NCBI GenBank assembly: GCA_003569185.1
Contig: BGOJ01000001.1
Location: 406,029 to 470,028, forward strand
Length of the DNA: 64,000 bases
From: Candidatus Planktophila sp.
GTDB lineage: Bacteria; Actinomycetota; Actinomycetes; Nanopelagicales; Nanopelagicaceae
Direction of reading: 5' to 3'
Position numbers and translations under genes: made by a program. Numbering within the stretch: the first letter of the stretch is position 1; each line of letters opens with the position of its first letter. Below the pieces are notes generated by a model. That model worked only from the letters and a program-made list of their open reading frames with translations. It did not search any database and was not told the origin of the DNA. Positions 22,915 to 34,011 of this stretch are shown in pieces.

Positions 22915-24828
22915 ATGAATGATCCAAAAAGTTATCGCCCAACTAACCTACCCAGTGATCCTGGCGTGTATCGATTTTTCGATAAGGATGACAAAGTCAT
23001 TTATGTTGGTAAAGCCAAGAATATAAAGAATCGACTTAACTCCTACTTTGGCAGCAATTTGCAAATCAAAACTCGGAAAATGGTGAAAACTGCAGTCCGG
23101 GTTGATTGGACAGTGGTTAACTCTGAGGTGGAAGCTCTTCAGTTAGAATTCACTTGGATTAAGCAATACAGCCCAGATTTTAACGTTCAATTCAAAGATG
23201 ATAAGTCTTATCCCTACCTTGCGATTGATACAGGTTCTCAATTTCCAAGATTGTTTATTTCTCGTTCAAAGAAAATACCTGGAGTTAAATACTTTGGTCC
23301 GTATTCGCATGCATGGGCATTAAGAAGCACCTTTGAAACTTTGATAAAGATTTATCCTGTTCGAACCTGTACTGAATCAAATTTTCAATCCGCTAAACGC
23401 AATAAGCGTCAGTGCCTGCTTGGTGATATTGGAAGATGTGCTGCCCCTTGCGTTGAGTGGGTTAGCGAAAAAGATCATAAAACCTTGGCTAATAACCTAG
23501 TTACTTTCCTGGAGAAATCACCAGAAGAGATATCACTCAGAGTTGAAAAAGAGATGCAGGCTGCTTCTGAGGCACAAGAGTATGAAAAGGCGGCTAAATT
23601 AAGAGATCAACTGGAAGCTATAAACAAAGCTTTTGAATCAACAGATAGATTCCTAAATGAAAAATTGGATGCTGATGTGCTGGCAATTCACGAAGAGATT
23701 ACGCATGCTGCGCTTTCTCAATTTATTGTAACTGCTGGTCGAATAACTGGTTCGAGATCATGGATTATTGATCGAAGCAACCTATTGGAAGATGAATCAA
23801 TTATCGCTGCAACCGTTGGAAAAATCTATGCCGAAAGCGCACCACCTGCAGAGATTCTTGTAGATAACTTGCCATCAGATTCAAAACTTTTAGAGGAGTG
23901 GTTGGGCACTAAACGAGGTAAAAATGTTGCAATTACTCAACCATTGCGAGGTGAAAAATTTGATTTAGTACAGATGGTCAAGCGCAATGCTAATCAAGCT
24001 CTGATTCAATATTTGAGTAAACGGGCTAACGATGCCGGAGTAAGTGGGAGCGCGCTAGCGCAGATTGCCGAACAACTTGAATTAGCCGAATTACCTTTAC
24101 GAATTGAATGCTTTGACATATCAAATATTCAAGGAACTAGCATGGTGGCATCAATGGTTGTATTTGAGGACGGTCAACCTAAAAAGAGTGATTATCGAAG
24201 ATTTTCCATCTCTGATGATTCAGAATTTGATGACACACGAGCTATGCATCATGTAATCACACGTAGATTTAAGCGTTACTTAGAAGAGAAAGATATTGAT
24301 ATCTCTGAGGCAACTGCTGCCGGTGGAAGCAGACCCAAATTTGCATATCCGCCCCAGTTAGTTGTTGTAGATGGTGGCAAAGGCCAGGTGAATGCTGCCG
24401 CTAAAGCACTCTCTGAGTTAGGCATAACTGATGTTGCCTTATGCGGATTAGCTAAAAGATTAGAAGAGGTTTGGTTACCTCACAATAGCGAACCAATAAT
24501 TTTTCCAAGACATAGCGAGGCTCTCTACCTACTCCAAAAAGTTCGAGATGAGGCTCATAGATTTGCGATTAATTTTCATAGAAGCAAAAGATCAAAAGTT
24601 ATGCTGGAATCTTTGCTGGATGAAATTTCAGGATTGGGTGAAATTCGCAGAAAATCACTACTAACTCATTTCGGATCAGTAAGTGCTTTAAGAGCTGCCA
24701 GCAAACAGGAAATTGCTAATGTGCCTGGCATTGGCGAAAAAATGGCAAATACAATCTATGAACAATTAGCTATTCGCCCGATTTCTAGCAAAGTAGATGT
24801 TCAAACCGGTGAAATTTTAGATGCTTGA
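22915..24828 (+). CDS. uvrC: excinuclease ABC subunit C
   Basis: GIY-YIG domain (LPSDPGVYRFFDKDDKVIYVGKAKNIKNRL), IECFDISNIQGTSMVASMVVFEDG. Confidence 0.97.
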   Translation: MNDPKSYRPTNLPSDPGVYRFFDKDDKVIYVGKAKNIKNRLNSYFGSNLQIKTRKMVKTAVRVDWTVVNSEVEALQLEFTWIKQYSPDFNVQFKDDKSYPYLAIDTGSQFPRLFISRSKKIPGVKYFGPYSHAWALRSTFETLIKIYPVRTCTESNFQSAKRNKRQCLLGDIGRCAAPCVEWVSEKDHKTLANNLVTFLEKSPEEISLRVEKEMQAASEAQEYEKAAKLRDQLEAINKAFESTDRFLNEKLDADVLAIHEEITHAALSQFIVTAGRITGSRSWIIDRSNLLEDESIIAATVGKIYAESAPPAEILVDNLPSDSKLLEEWLGTKRGKNVAITQPLRGEKFDLVQMVKRNANQALIQYLSKRANDAGVSGSALAQIAEQLELAELPLRIECFDISNIQGTSMVASMVVFEDGQPKKSDYRRFSISDDSEFDDTRAMHHVITRRFKRYLEEKDIDISEATAAGGSRPKFAYPPQLVVVDGGKGQVNAAAKALSELGITDVALCGLAKRLEEVWLPHNSEPIIFPRHSEALYLLQKVRDEAHRFAINFHRSKRSKVMLESLLDEISGLGEIRRKSLLTHFGSVSALRAASKQEIANVPGIGEKMANTIYEQLAIRPISSKVDVQTGEILDA

Positions 24829-24849
24829 CACATGTAGCAAGATATTGCC

Positions 24850-25728
24850 ATGAAAGGCGATACTGAGATTTTAGTTATTACTGGCATGAGTGGTGCTGGT
24901 AGATCAACTGTTGCTCACACCTTAGAGGATCTGGGTTGGTATGTCGTTGATAATTTGCCTCCCGCGCTGCTTGGAAATTTGATTGATTTAGTTAATGTTT
25001 CAGTAAAAAAAGTTGCCGTAGTGATCGATGTTCGTGGCCGTGCTTTTTTTGACGATTTAACAAAATCTTTAGCTGAGTTGGCTGATCAAGGTGTTTCTAG
25101 AAAGATCTTGTTTGTAGATGCAGCAGATGATGCGTTAGTTCGTCGCTTTGAATCAACTAGAAGGCCCCACCCGCTACAAGGTGCTGAACGAATCCTCGAT
25201 GGTATTGCCAAAGAGCGCGAGCGTCTTCGAGAAGTGAGAGATTCAGCAGATATAGTTATTGATTCATCAGCACTAAATATTCATCAGTTGGAAAAGAAGA
25301 TCAATGATTACTTCCATGAAGAATCAGAATCCGATCTAAGAGTCAACATACTTTCATTCGGTTATAAATATGGCATTCCAGTGGATGCAGATTTAGTGAT
25401 GGACTGCAGATTCATAGCCAATCCGCATTGGATTCCTGAATTACGACCACTAACTGGCAAAGATAAAGCGGTTAGCGATGAAGTTTTGAAAAGTGCGAAT
25501 GTGCAAGAGTTTCTAGAGCGGTATCAATCTTTATTTGAAACGATGGCATTAGGTTTTATCTCAGAAGGTAGAAAATTCTTAACCTTAGCGATTGGCTGTA
25601 CTGGAGGTAAACACAGATCAGTAGCGATTACAGAAGAGTTAGTTTCTAAACTTTCAAAAGGTAAAGACCTTTCTAAATATAGAATTGAGACGCACGCCAT
25701 TCATCGAGATTTGGGTCGAGAAATTTAG
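24850..25728 (+). CDS. rapZ: RNase adapter RapZ / nucleotide-binding protein
   Basis: ITGMSGAGRSTVAHTLEDLGWYVVDNLPPALL; GCTGGKHRSV. Confidence 0.95.
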   Translation: MKGDTEILVITGMSGAGRSTVAHTLEDLGWYVVDNLPPALLGNLIDLVNVSVKKVAVVIDVRGRAFFDDLTKSLAELADQGVSRKILFVDAADDALVRRFESTRRPHPLQGAERILDGIAKERERLREVRDSADIVIDSSALNIHQLEKKINDYFHEESESDLRVNILSFGYKYGIPVDADLVMDCRFIANPHWIPELRPLTGKDKAVSDEVLKSANVQEFLERYQSLFETMALGFISEGRKFLTLAIGCTGGKHRSVAITEELVSKLSKGKDLSKYRIETHAIHRDLGREI

Positions 25729-26661
25729 ATGAGTTTAAATCCTAAAGTTGTCTGCCTGGGTGGTGGTCATGGATTAGCCGCCACCTTGGCAGCGATGCGT
25801 AACTTAACAACTCAAGTGACGGCAGTTGTGACAGTTGCTGATAATGGTGGATCTTCGGGAAGATTGCGTGAAGAGTTCAATTCATTACCGCCAGGTGATT
25901 TGCGAATGGCTTTAGCAGCACTTTGTGCCGATGATGAATGGGGCCGAAGTTGGGCCGAAATAATGCAATACCGATTTACCAGTTCAGGACAGATGGATAA
26001 TCATGCAGTTGGAAATCTTCTACTAACTGCGCTTTGGGATCGAGATCATGATCCAGTTAAAGGGCTTGAACGAGTTGGCCAATTGCTTAAAGTTGTTGGC
26101 AGGGTTTTGCCAATGGCACTTGAACCATTGGATATAGAAGGGGAGTTTACAAATAATCAAAAAACCACCTCGGTTAGAGGACAGGTTGAAGTAGCAGCTG
26201 CAACAGGAAAAGTAAGCGAACTTAGATTGATTCCAAATAAACCGAAGGCAACTCCTCAGGTTCTAACCGCCTTAGCTGATGCTGATTGGATAACTTTTGG
26301 ACCAGGTTCCTGGTTATCAAGTGTGATGCCACATTTTCTATTGGCAGAGCAAGCGGCTCAAATACAGGCAAGTTCTGCTAAAAAAATTATGATATTTAAT
26401 CTTCCTGACAAAACTACTTCAGATGAATTTGCAGGATTTTCTCTAGAGGCTCATTTGCAATTGGTATTAGATCATCTGCCTAATCTAAAAATTGATGTAG
26501 CGTTAATTGATAAATCAGTTGATGGCAAAGAACCCCGCTTTGTTGATCTAGTTGAAAGGTGTGATGGCAAGGTTGTCGCATTTGACCTAGCAGATGCCAA
26601 GCAAAATTTCCACCATGATAGAGAGAAATTAATTTCCGCTTTCACCCACATTTTTGGGTAA
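25729..26661 (+). CDS. yvcK: gluconeogenesis factor YvcK/CofD-like protein
   Basis: VVCLGGGHGLAATLAAMRN, VTVADNGGSSGRLREEF; between rapZ and whiA. Confidence 0.95.
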   Translation: MSLNPKVVCLGGGHGLAATLAAMRNLTTQVTAVVTVADNGGSSGRLREEFNSLPPGDLRMALAALCADDEWGRSWAEIMQYRFTSSGQMDNHAVGNLLLTALWDRDHDPVKGLERVGQLLKVVGRVLPMALEPLDIEGEFTNNQKTTSVRGQVEVAAATGKVSELRLIPNKPKATPQVLTALADADWITFGPGSWLSSVMPHFLLAEQAAQIQASSAKKIMIFNLPDKTTSDEFAGFSLEAHLQLVLDHLPNLKIDVALIDKSVDGKEPRFVDLVERCDGKVVAFDLADAKQNFHHDREKLISAFTHIFG

Positions 26662-26702
26662 TACCTGCTTAGATAACCCCATCAATATTTGAAGGAGTAA
26701 AA

Positions 26703-27680
26703 ATGGCAATGACAGAAGCAGTTAAAGACGAGTTAGGTCGACTCTCTATAACTAAACCATGTTGCCGCAAAGCTGAAGTTTCTGCCCTACTTAGATTTGC
26801 CGGCGGACTACACATTGCAGCTGGAAAGATTATTATCGAAGTAGAACTAGATACTGCGCAAAGTGCTCGTAGATTACGAAAAGATATTGCAGAAGTATTT
26901 GGTCATGAGAGCGAATTATCTGTAGTTTCCTCAAGTGGTATTCGTAAAGGTAGCCGCTATATTGTTCGTGTTCTGGCAGATGGTGACGCGCTTGCTCGCC
27001 AGACTGGATTAGTAGATGCGAACAATCGACCAATTCGGGGTTTACCTCCACAAGTAGTATCAGCTGCAATTTGTGATTCAGAAGCTGCATGGCGTGGAGC
27101 GTTTTTAGCGCATGGTTCACTCACCGAACCTGGCAGATCATCGGCTTTAGAGATTACTTGTCCTGGACCAGAGGCAGCATTGGCTTTGGTTGGCGCTGCT
27201 AGAAGGTTGGGAATAACAGCCAAAGCTCGTGAAGTAAGAAGTGTTGATCGAGTAGTGATTAGAGATGGCGATGCGATTGGCGCACTGTTAACAAGACTGG
27301 GTGCACATGAAACAGTATTGGCTTGGGAAGAGCGCAGAATGAGAAGAGAGGTACGCGCAACTGCTAATAGATTGGCTAATTTTGATGATGCAAATTTACG
27401 TCGTTCAGCTAGAGCAGCAGTGGCTGCCTCTGCAAGAGTTCAGCGAGCAATGGAAATTCTTGGAGCTGAAATTCCAGAGCATCTGAAAGAGGCAGGGGAA
27501 CTTAGAGTTAATCATGGCCAAGCAAGTCTTGAAGAACTTGGTTCACTAGCAACACCGCCAATGACTAAGGATGCAATTGCTGGGCGTATTAGGAGATTGC
27601 TTGCGATGGCAGATAAGAGGGCTCGGGAATTAGGCGTTCCAGATACAGAAGCAAGTATTAGCCCTGATTTATTGAATTAA
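26703..27680 (+). CDS. whiA: WhiA transcriptional regulator
   Basis: [37 protein letters not shown]; rapZ-yvcK-whiA synteny. Confidence 0.96.
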   Translation: MAMTEAVKDELGRLSITKPCCRKAEVSALLRFAGGLHIAAGKIIIEVELDTAQSARRLRKDIAEVFGHESELSVVSSSGIRKGSRYIVRVLADGDALARQTGLVDANNRPIRGLPPQVVSAAICDSEAAWRGAFLAHGSLTEPGRSSALEITCPGPEAALALVGAARRLGITAKAREVRSVDRVVIRDGDAIGALLTRLGAHETVLAWEERRMRREVRATANRLANFDDANLRRSARAAVAASARVQRAMEILGAEIPEHLKEAGELRVNHGQASLEELGSLATPPMTKDAIAGRIRRLLAMADKRARELGVPDTEASISPDLLN

Positions 27681-27738
27681 CCTCAATAGCAAAATGGTAA
27701 GATTTACCTATCTCACAAAGTAGTGAATTTCATTATGA

Positions 27739-28766
<1,028 letters not shown>

Positions 28767-28771
28767 ATTAG

Positions 28772-29956
28772 ATGGGGATAAAAACTCTTTCAGATCTAAC
28801 ACTGCAAAATAAAAGAGTTCTGCTGCGTTGTGATTTAAATGTGCCAATCAAAGATGGCGTTATAACTGATGAGGGTCGAATTGTTGCTTCGCTGGGAACT
28901 ATCAGGAAGCTACTAGATGCTAAATGTTCGATAATTGTTGTAGCCCATCTTGGTCGACCTAAAGGGGAGGCATCCAAAAATTTATCGCTGGCTCCAATTG
29001 CAAAACGATTAGGTGAATTATTAAATACAGAGGTTGAGTTTTCTGGTGAGATAACTGGCCAAATAAATCGGGCTCACTCTTTAAAAGCAGGGCAGATTCT
29101 GGTGCTCGAAAATATACGATTTATCTCTGCAGAAACGAGCAAGGATGAGCAAGAGCGAAATCTGCTTGCGAAGGAATTATCAACATACGCCGATGTCTAT
29201 GTTGGTGATGGATTTGGAGCAGTTCACAGAAAACATGCCTCTGTTTACGAACTTGCAAAATTAATGCCACATGCTGCAGGAGATTTAATTTCATCAGAGG
29301 TAGCAGTCTTAGAAAAACTTACGGTAAATCCTGAACGGCCTTATGGTGTCGTTCTTGGTGGAGCAAAGGTTTCAGACAAAATTGGCGTTATTTCTAACTT
29401 ACTAAATAAAGTAAATGTAATCGCAATTGGCGGTGGTATGGTGTTTACATTTCTAGCAGCCCAGAATAAGCAAATTGGAAAATCTCTTGTTGAGATCGAT
29501 TTAATTCCAACTGTAAAAGAGCTCATAAATAGAGCTGAACAACTTGGCGTTAAGTTGATTCTTCCTACAGACATCGTGGTTGCAAAAGAGTTCTCTGAAT
29601 CCTCACAGCCAACAATTGTGTCGGCGGACGAGATTCCTGATGATCAAATGGGATTAGATATTGGCCCGGAAAGTGCTAAACAATTTGCCCAAGAGATTGT
29701 TAAATGTAAAACTGTATTTTGGAATGGGCCGATGGGAGTTTTTGAATTCCCAAATTTTGCTCACGGAACCAAGATTGTGGCCCAATCTTTAACTCAAGTA
29801 CAAGGCATATCCGTTGTCGGCGGGGGAGACTCAGCCGCCGCTGTTCGTAAACTAGGATTTGATGATTCGCAGTTTGGATATATTTCAACAGGTGGTGGCG
29901 CATCTCTTGAATATCTAGAAGGTAAAGAACTACCAGGGCTTGTAGCCCTAAGTTAG
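28772..29956 (+). CDS. pgk: phosphoglycerate kinase
   Basis: [36 protein letters not shown]. Confidence 0.97.
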   Translation: MGIKTLSDLTLQNKRVLLRCDLNVPIKDGVITDEGRIVASLGTIRKLLDAKCSIIVVAHLGRPKGEASKNLSLAPIAKRLGELLNTEVEFSGEITGQINRAHSLKAGQILVLENIRFISAETSKDEQERNLLAKELSTYADVYVGDGFGAVHRKHASVYELAKLMPHAAGDLISSEVAVLEKLTVNPERPYGVVLGGAKVSDKIGVISNLLNKVNVIAIGGGMVFTFLAAQNKQIGKSLVEIDLIPTVKELINRAEQLGVKLILPTDIVVAKEFSESSQPTIVSADEIPDDQMGLDIGPESAKQFAQEIVKCKTVFWNGPMGVFEFPNFAHGTKIVAQSLTQVQGISVVGGGDSAAAVRKLGFDDSQFGYISTGGGASLEYLEGKELPGLVALS

Positions 29957-29963
29957 GAAAAAG

Positions 29964-30746
29964 ATGCGCAAACCTTTAATTGCTGGTAATTGGAAGATGA
30001 ATCTTAATCATCTTGAAGCTATTGCCGTCACCCAAAAATTAGCATACTCACTAGAGGACAAAGATTACGACGCTGTTGAAATAGTTGTTATACCGCCATT
30101 TACAGATATTAGATCAGTTCAAACATTGGTAGATGGTGATCGCCTACGGTTGCTCTACGGAGCTCAAGATATATCTTCTGCTGAATCTGGTGCGCATACC
30201 GGAGATATCTCTGGTTCCATGTTGGCCAAGCTAGGTTGTACCTATGTTTTGGTTGGGCATAGTGAGCGTCGTGCGAACCATCATGAAGATGATCAGTTAG
30301 TTAATAAAAAAATTAAGGCCGCTTTAGCCAATGAACTCAAACCCATCTTATGTGTAGGGGAGGAGTTGGCAATTCGAGAAGCCGGCACTCATATCTCTCA
30401 TGTGTTAGAGCAGCTTAGGAATGCACTCAAAGGATTTCATAAGCCTAATTTGAAAAAAATCGTTATTGCTTATGAACCTGTGTGGGCAATTGGAACTGGC
30501 AAAACTGCAACTCCAGAGGATGCGCAAGAAGTTTGTTTAGCTATCCGCAACGAACTGAGGAAAATAGGAAGTGATGAAATTGCAGATAATTGCCGCATAC
30601 TTTATGGCGGTTCTGTTAAGTCAATAAACACATTAGATATCATGAAGGAATCTGATGTTGACGGAGCTTTAGTTGGCGGGGCTTCATTAGATCCAGAAGA
30701 ATTTGCAAGAATTTCCAAGTTCCATAGGGTCTTAAATAAGGCTTAA
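29964..30746 (+). CDS. tpiA: triosephosphate isomerase
   Basis: [37 protein letters not shown]. Confidence 0.97.
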   Translation: MRKPLIAGNWKMNLNHLEAIAVTQKLAYSLEDKDYDAVEIVVIPPFTDIRSVQTLVDGDRLRLLYGAQDISSAESGAHTGDISGSMLAKLGCTYVLVGHSERRANHHEDDQLVNKKIKAALANELKPILCVGEELAIREAGTHISHVLEQLRNALKGFHKPNLKKIVIAYEPVWAIGTGKTATPEDAQEVCLAIRNELRKIGSDEIADNCRILYGGSVKSINTLDIMKESDVDGALVGGASLDPEEFARISKFHRVLNKA

Positions 30747-30828
30747 TAGGTCGATTACGGCAAACTGACAAAAAGATAGTATCCTTACCCAATAGTTACA
30801 GATCCAAACTTAACGTGAAGGCGAGTAA

Positions 30829-31056
30829 ATGAATTTAGCTCTTTCAATCATTTTAGTTCTATCAAGCATCTTGATGATTATTTTGGTGTTACTACACAAG
30901 GGTAAAGGCTCTGGATTATCAGATTTGTTTGGTGGCGGAATATCTTCAACATATGGTGGTTCATCCGTAGTTGAAAAGAATCTGGATCGTATAACAATTG
31001 TTGTTGGTGGAGTTTGGTTTGCATCCGTAATTGCACTTAGTTTGTTATTGAAATAA
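30829..31056 (+). CDS. secG: preprotein translocase subunit SecG
   Basis: Small two-TM protein, LVLLHKGKGSGLSDLFGGG; tpiA-secG synteny. Confidence 0.93.
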   Translation: MNLALSIILVLSSILMIILVLLHKGKGSGLSDLFGGGISSTYGGSSVVEKNLDRITIVVGGVWFASVIALSLLLK

Positions 31057-31078
31057 TTAAAAAAGAGAAGGAGTAATC

Positions 31079-31420
31079 ATGGCCGGTGGTAGCGCAATCC
31101 GAGGTAGTCGTGTCGGTGCTGGCCCAATGGGCGAAGCTGAGCGTGGTGAATCAATTGCTCGCTTCCGAGTCTCTTATTGGTGCGCCAATGGACATGAAAC
31201 AAAACCATCATTTGCAGAAGATGGAACTGTTGAAGTTCCAGCAGAATGGGATTGTCCAAGATGTGGCTTTCCAGCAGGTCAAGATAAAAACAAACCGCCT
31301 ATGCCAATGAAGAACGAACCATATAAAACACATTTAGCTTATGTAAAAGAACGCAGAACTGAAGCAGAAGCTAATAAAATTCTGGATATCGCGCTAAAGA
31401 AATTACGGGGAGACGAGTAA
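31079..31420 (+). CDS. rbpA: RNA polymerase-binding protein RbpA
   Basis: GGSAIRGSRVGAGPMGEAERGESIARFRVSYWCANGHETKPSFA...WDCPRCGFPAG. Confidence 0.96.
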   Translation: MAGGSAIRGSRVGAGPMGEAERGESIARFRVSYWCANGHETKPSFAEDGTVEVPAEWDCPRCGFPAGQDKNKPPMPMKNEPYKTHLAYVKERRTEAEANKILDIALKKLRGDE

Positions 31421-31423
31421 GAG

Positions 31424-32929
31424 TTAAAGTTCTTTGATTAATTGTTTTAAAGCTGAATTATTATTTTTCAAATGAATCCGAATTAAAGGCAATTTACGTT
31501 CCGTGATGGCTGATGCATCACCTAAAGCTTGAGCCATAATCAAATCTGCAAATTTAAAAGTTTCACCTGGAACTGCTAAATCGGATTGCAAATCAGATGT
31601 GATCTGTATGAAGCAACCATTTGGTTGCCCACCTTTGTGTATCTGACCTGTTGAGTGCAGGTATCTTGGTCCCCACCCAAAAGTAACTGACTTCTTATTC
31701 TTATTTGAAATCAGTTTTGTTAGCTGCAACGCTTCACTGTCATCAACTCGAGGCAGGTATGAAAGAATCGCGAAATATTCCCCAGGTATACTCAAGAATT
31801 CAGTTAAGTTTTTTACCTTTTGATTTGAGTAAATAACATAATTATCTGTTTCAGTAACCGGTGTCTCGGCTTTAAAATCACCTCTAATTATTGAATTCAA
31901 TATTGTGTTGCTAAGTTCTTTTGCTTCAGTGACATTAGGCTGGTTAAAAGGATCAACTTTAAGTAGATAACCGAGCAATGCTGTAACCCATTCCCAAAAA
32001 ATGAAATGTTCACCCAAGCTAGCATCGATTGCTAAATCAAATTCACCGTTAGATAGACCTATTGATATCCCACTATAAATTTGATCGGTTGAATGGATTA
32101 TTACTGGTAGGCGTCCTTGCCCATTTTTGCCGGTGGATTCAGCCACTAACTGCTCAATCCAGTCTGACAATCCAGGAACATTTGATTTCGAATCAGAGAT
32201 ATTAAATATTTGCTTAGTTTGCGTAAACAATAATGATGCTACATCAATAGCAGGGGAACCAACCTGGGAGAAAGTTTTAGAAGCAATTTCAGCATCATCT
32301 AAAAGTAAGGAAATATCAATACCAAGTAATGCCGCAGGTACTAAACCAAATGCCGACAAGGCACTAAAACGTCCACCGACGAAAGGATCAGCATTTATTA
32401 CCTTGTACCCCGATTTTCTCGAAGATTTATCAAGGGGAGTATCTGGATCGGTAACAATAACTAAATGATTTTCGGGCTTTAACCCTTTATTTTTTAGATA
32501 ATTTACAAAATATTTAAAGTGTGAAGTTGTTTCGATTGTTGTTCCTGATTTTGAGCTTATAACAATAATTGAATTCGCTGGATTCTTGGGCAGGGAATTA
32601 AGAATTTGATCTGGGTGGGTTGAATCCAAAACTACAAGAGATTTTTTGTAAGTTTTCGCAATTACTTCAGCAGCTAGTGATGAACCGCCCATGCCACACA
32701 GTATTACCTCGTTTAATTTATTGCTTCTCGCCCAAGCTGATAGAGAGTCCAGCTGTGGCAGAAGATCCCGGGAGGTAACTGGAAGATCAATCCAGTTTAA
32801 ACGAGTGGGTGCCTCAGAATTAACGCCCCAGATGTTTGTGTCCTTATTGGCAAGCCTTACTGCTATTGGAAGTAGATCTGCAACTAAAGTTTTATCTATC
32901 TTAGAAACAAGCGGTCCAGATATCTTCAC
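31424..32929 (-). CDS. pgi: glucose-6-phosphate isomerase
   Basis: VILCGMGGSSLAAEVI, SSKSGTTIETTSHF, DPFVGGRFSALSAFGLVPAALLGIDI. GTG start; 4-nt overlap with tal. Confidence 0.9.
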   Translation of the reverse strand: MKISGPLVSKIDKTLVADLLPIAVRLANKDTNIWGVNSEAPTRLNWIDLPVTSRDLLPQLDSLSAWARSNKLNEVILCGMGGSSLAAEVIAKTYKKSLVVLDSTHPDQILNSLPKNPANSIIVISSKSGTTIETTSHFKYFVNYLKNKGLKPENHLVIVTDPDTPLDKSSRKSGYKVINADPFVGGRFSALSAFGLVPAALLGIDISLLLDDAEIASKTFSQVGSPAIDVASLLFTQTKQIFNISDSKSNVPGLSDWIEQLVAESTGKNGQGRLPVIIHSTDQIYSGISIGLSNGEFDLAIDASLGEHFIFWEWVTALLGYLLKVDPFNQPNVTEAKELSNTILNSIIRGDFKAETPVTETDNYVIYSNQKVKNLTEFLSIPGEYFAILSYLPRVDDSEALQLTKLISNKNKKSVTFGWGPRYLHSTGQIHKGGQPNGCFIQITSDLQSDLAVPGETFKFADLIMAQALGDASAITERKLPLIRIHLKNNNSALKQLIKEL

Positions 32930-34011
32930 TTAGATCCACCAGCTATTGAATTTACAGTTTTCATTAATTCAAGCCAAGCAGCTTCAAATTTTGAAACTCC
33001 ATCAACTTCCAAATGTTCGGTGATTTTGCCTAGATCTATTCCAGCCAGTGCGATTTTTGCCAAAATTGATTTAGATGAGGCAAGTTTTGATGGAACTAGA
33101 TCATGATTGAATACTCCGCTGTTTTTTACTGAGTTTAATGTTGCCTCAGGCATTGTGTTAACCGTATTCGCTGCCACTAAATCTAAAACATAAAGATTTG
33201 GATCAAAAGAGGGATCTTTAACACCGGTAGATGCCCACAATGGCCTTTGTAGATTTGCTCCTTTGTTTACCAATTCTTTCCAACTAGGAGTAGTAGAGAA
33301 ATCTAGGAACGCTTGGTAGGCCATTACTGCATTTGCAATTGCGGTTTGACCGCGCATATTTGAATCGGTGGGTAGAAGGGCATCCACTGCTGAGTCAATC
33401 CGGCTTATGAAAAAAGATGCTACCGAAAAGATCTCGTTAATCTCTTGCTGCTTATCAACTCTTCGTTTCAGTCCATCTGCATAAGCTTGTAAAACCTGTT
33501 TGTATCTCGCCACTGAAAAAATCAAAGTAACGTTAACACTCACTCCTCTTGCAATCAGTTCTGTTATTGCAGGTAAACCTTCAACTGTTGCTGGAACCTT
33601 AATTAGTAAGTTTGGTCTATCGATGATTTTCCATAAATATAGCCCCTGCTCAATAGTGGCATTAGTATCGCGAGCAAATCTTGGATCTACTTCTATAGAC
33701 ACTCTTCCATCTTGATGATGTGTAACCTCATAAACTCCGCCAAAAAGATCACAAGCATCCCTGACATCATCAGTTGTAAGCCGGGTAATTATCTCTTCAG
33801 TTGATAACAAGGCGTTTCTGACTATATCGGCCTGGTATAGATCTGATTTACCAATTGCGGATGCAAAGATACTGGGATTAGTTGTCACTCCAACAACGTA
33901 GTCACTCTCTATTAACTTTTTTAAAGAACCGCTTTGCAATCTTTCCCGAGATAAATCATCTAGCCATACCGCTACACCAGCTTTGGATATATCTGCTAAA
34001 GCGTTACCCAT
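32926..34011 (-). CDS. tal: transaldolase
   Basis: AVWLDDLSRERLQSGSLKKLIE, GVTTNPSIFASAI, LLIKVPATVEGLPAI. Confidence 0.95.
   Translation of the reverse strand: MGNALADISKAGVAVWLDDLSRERLQSGSLKKLIESDYVVGVTTNPSIFASAIGKSDLYQADIVRNALLSTEEIITRLTTDDVRDACDLFGGVYEVTHHQDGRVSIEVDPRFARDTNATIEQGLYLWKIIDRPNLLIKVPATVEGLPAITELIARGVSVNVTLIFSVARYKQVLQAYADGLKRRVDKQQEINEIFSVASFFISRIDSAVDALLPTDSNMRGQTAIANAVMAYQAFLDFSTTPSWKELVNKGANLQRPLWASTGVKDPSFDPNLYVLDLVAANTVNTMPEATLNSVKNSGVFNHDLVPSKLASSKSILAKIALAGIDLGKITEHLEVDGVSKFEAAWLELMKTVNSIAGGSK

Noticed and set aside
31086-31310. Alternate-frame ORF inside rbpA and other antisense/shadow ORFs inside CDSs (e.g. 10518-10868, 44083-44637, 32127-32468)
   Set aside because: Opposite or shifted frames of strongly supported genes; expected as shadow ORFs.
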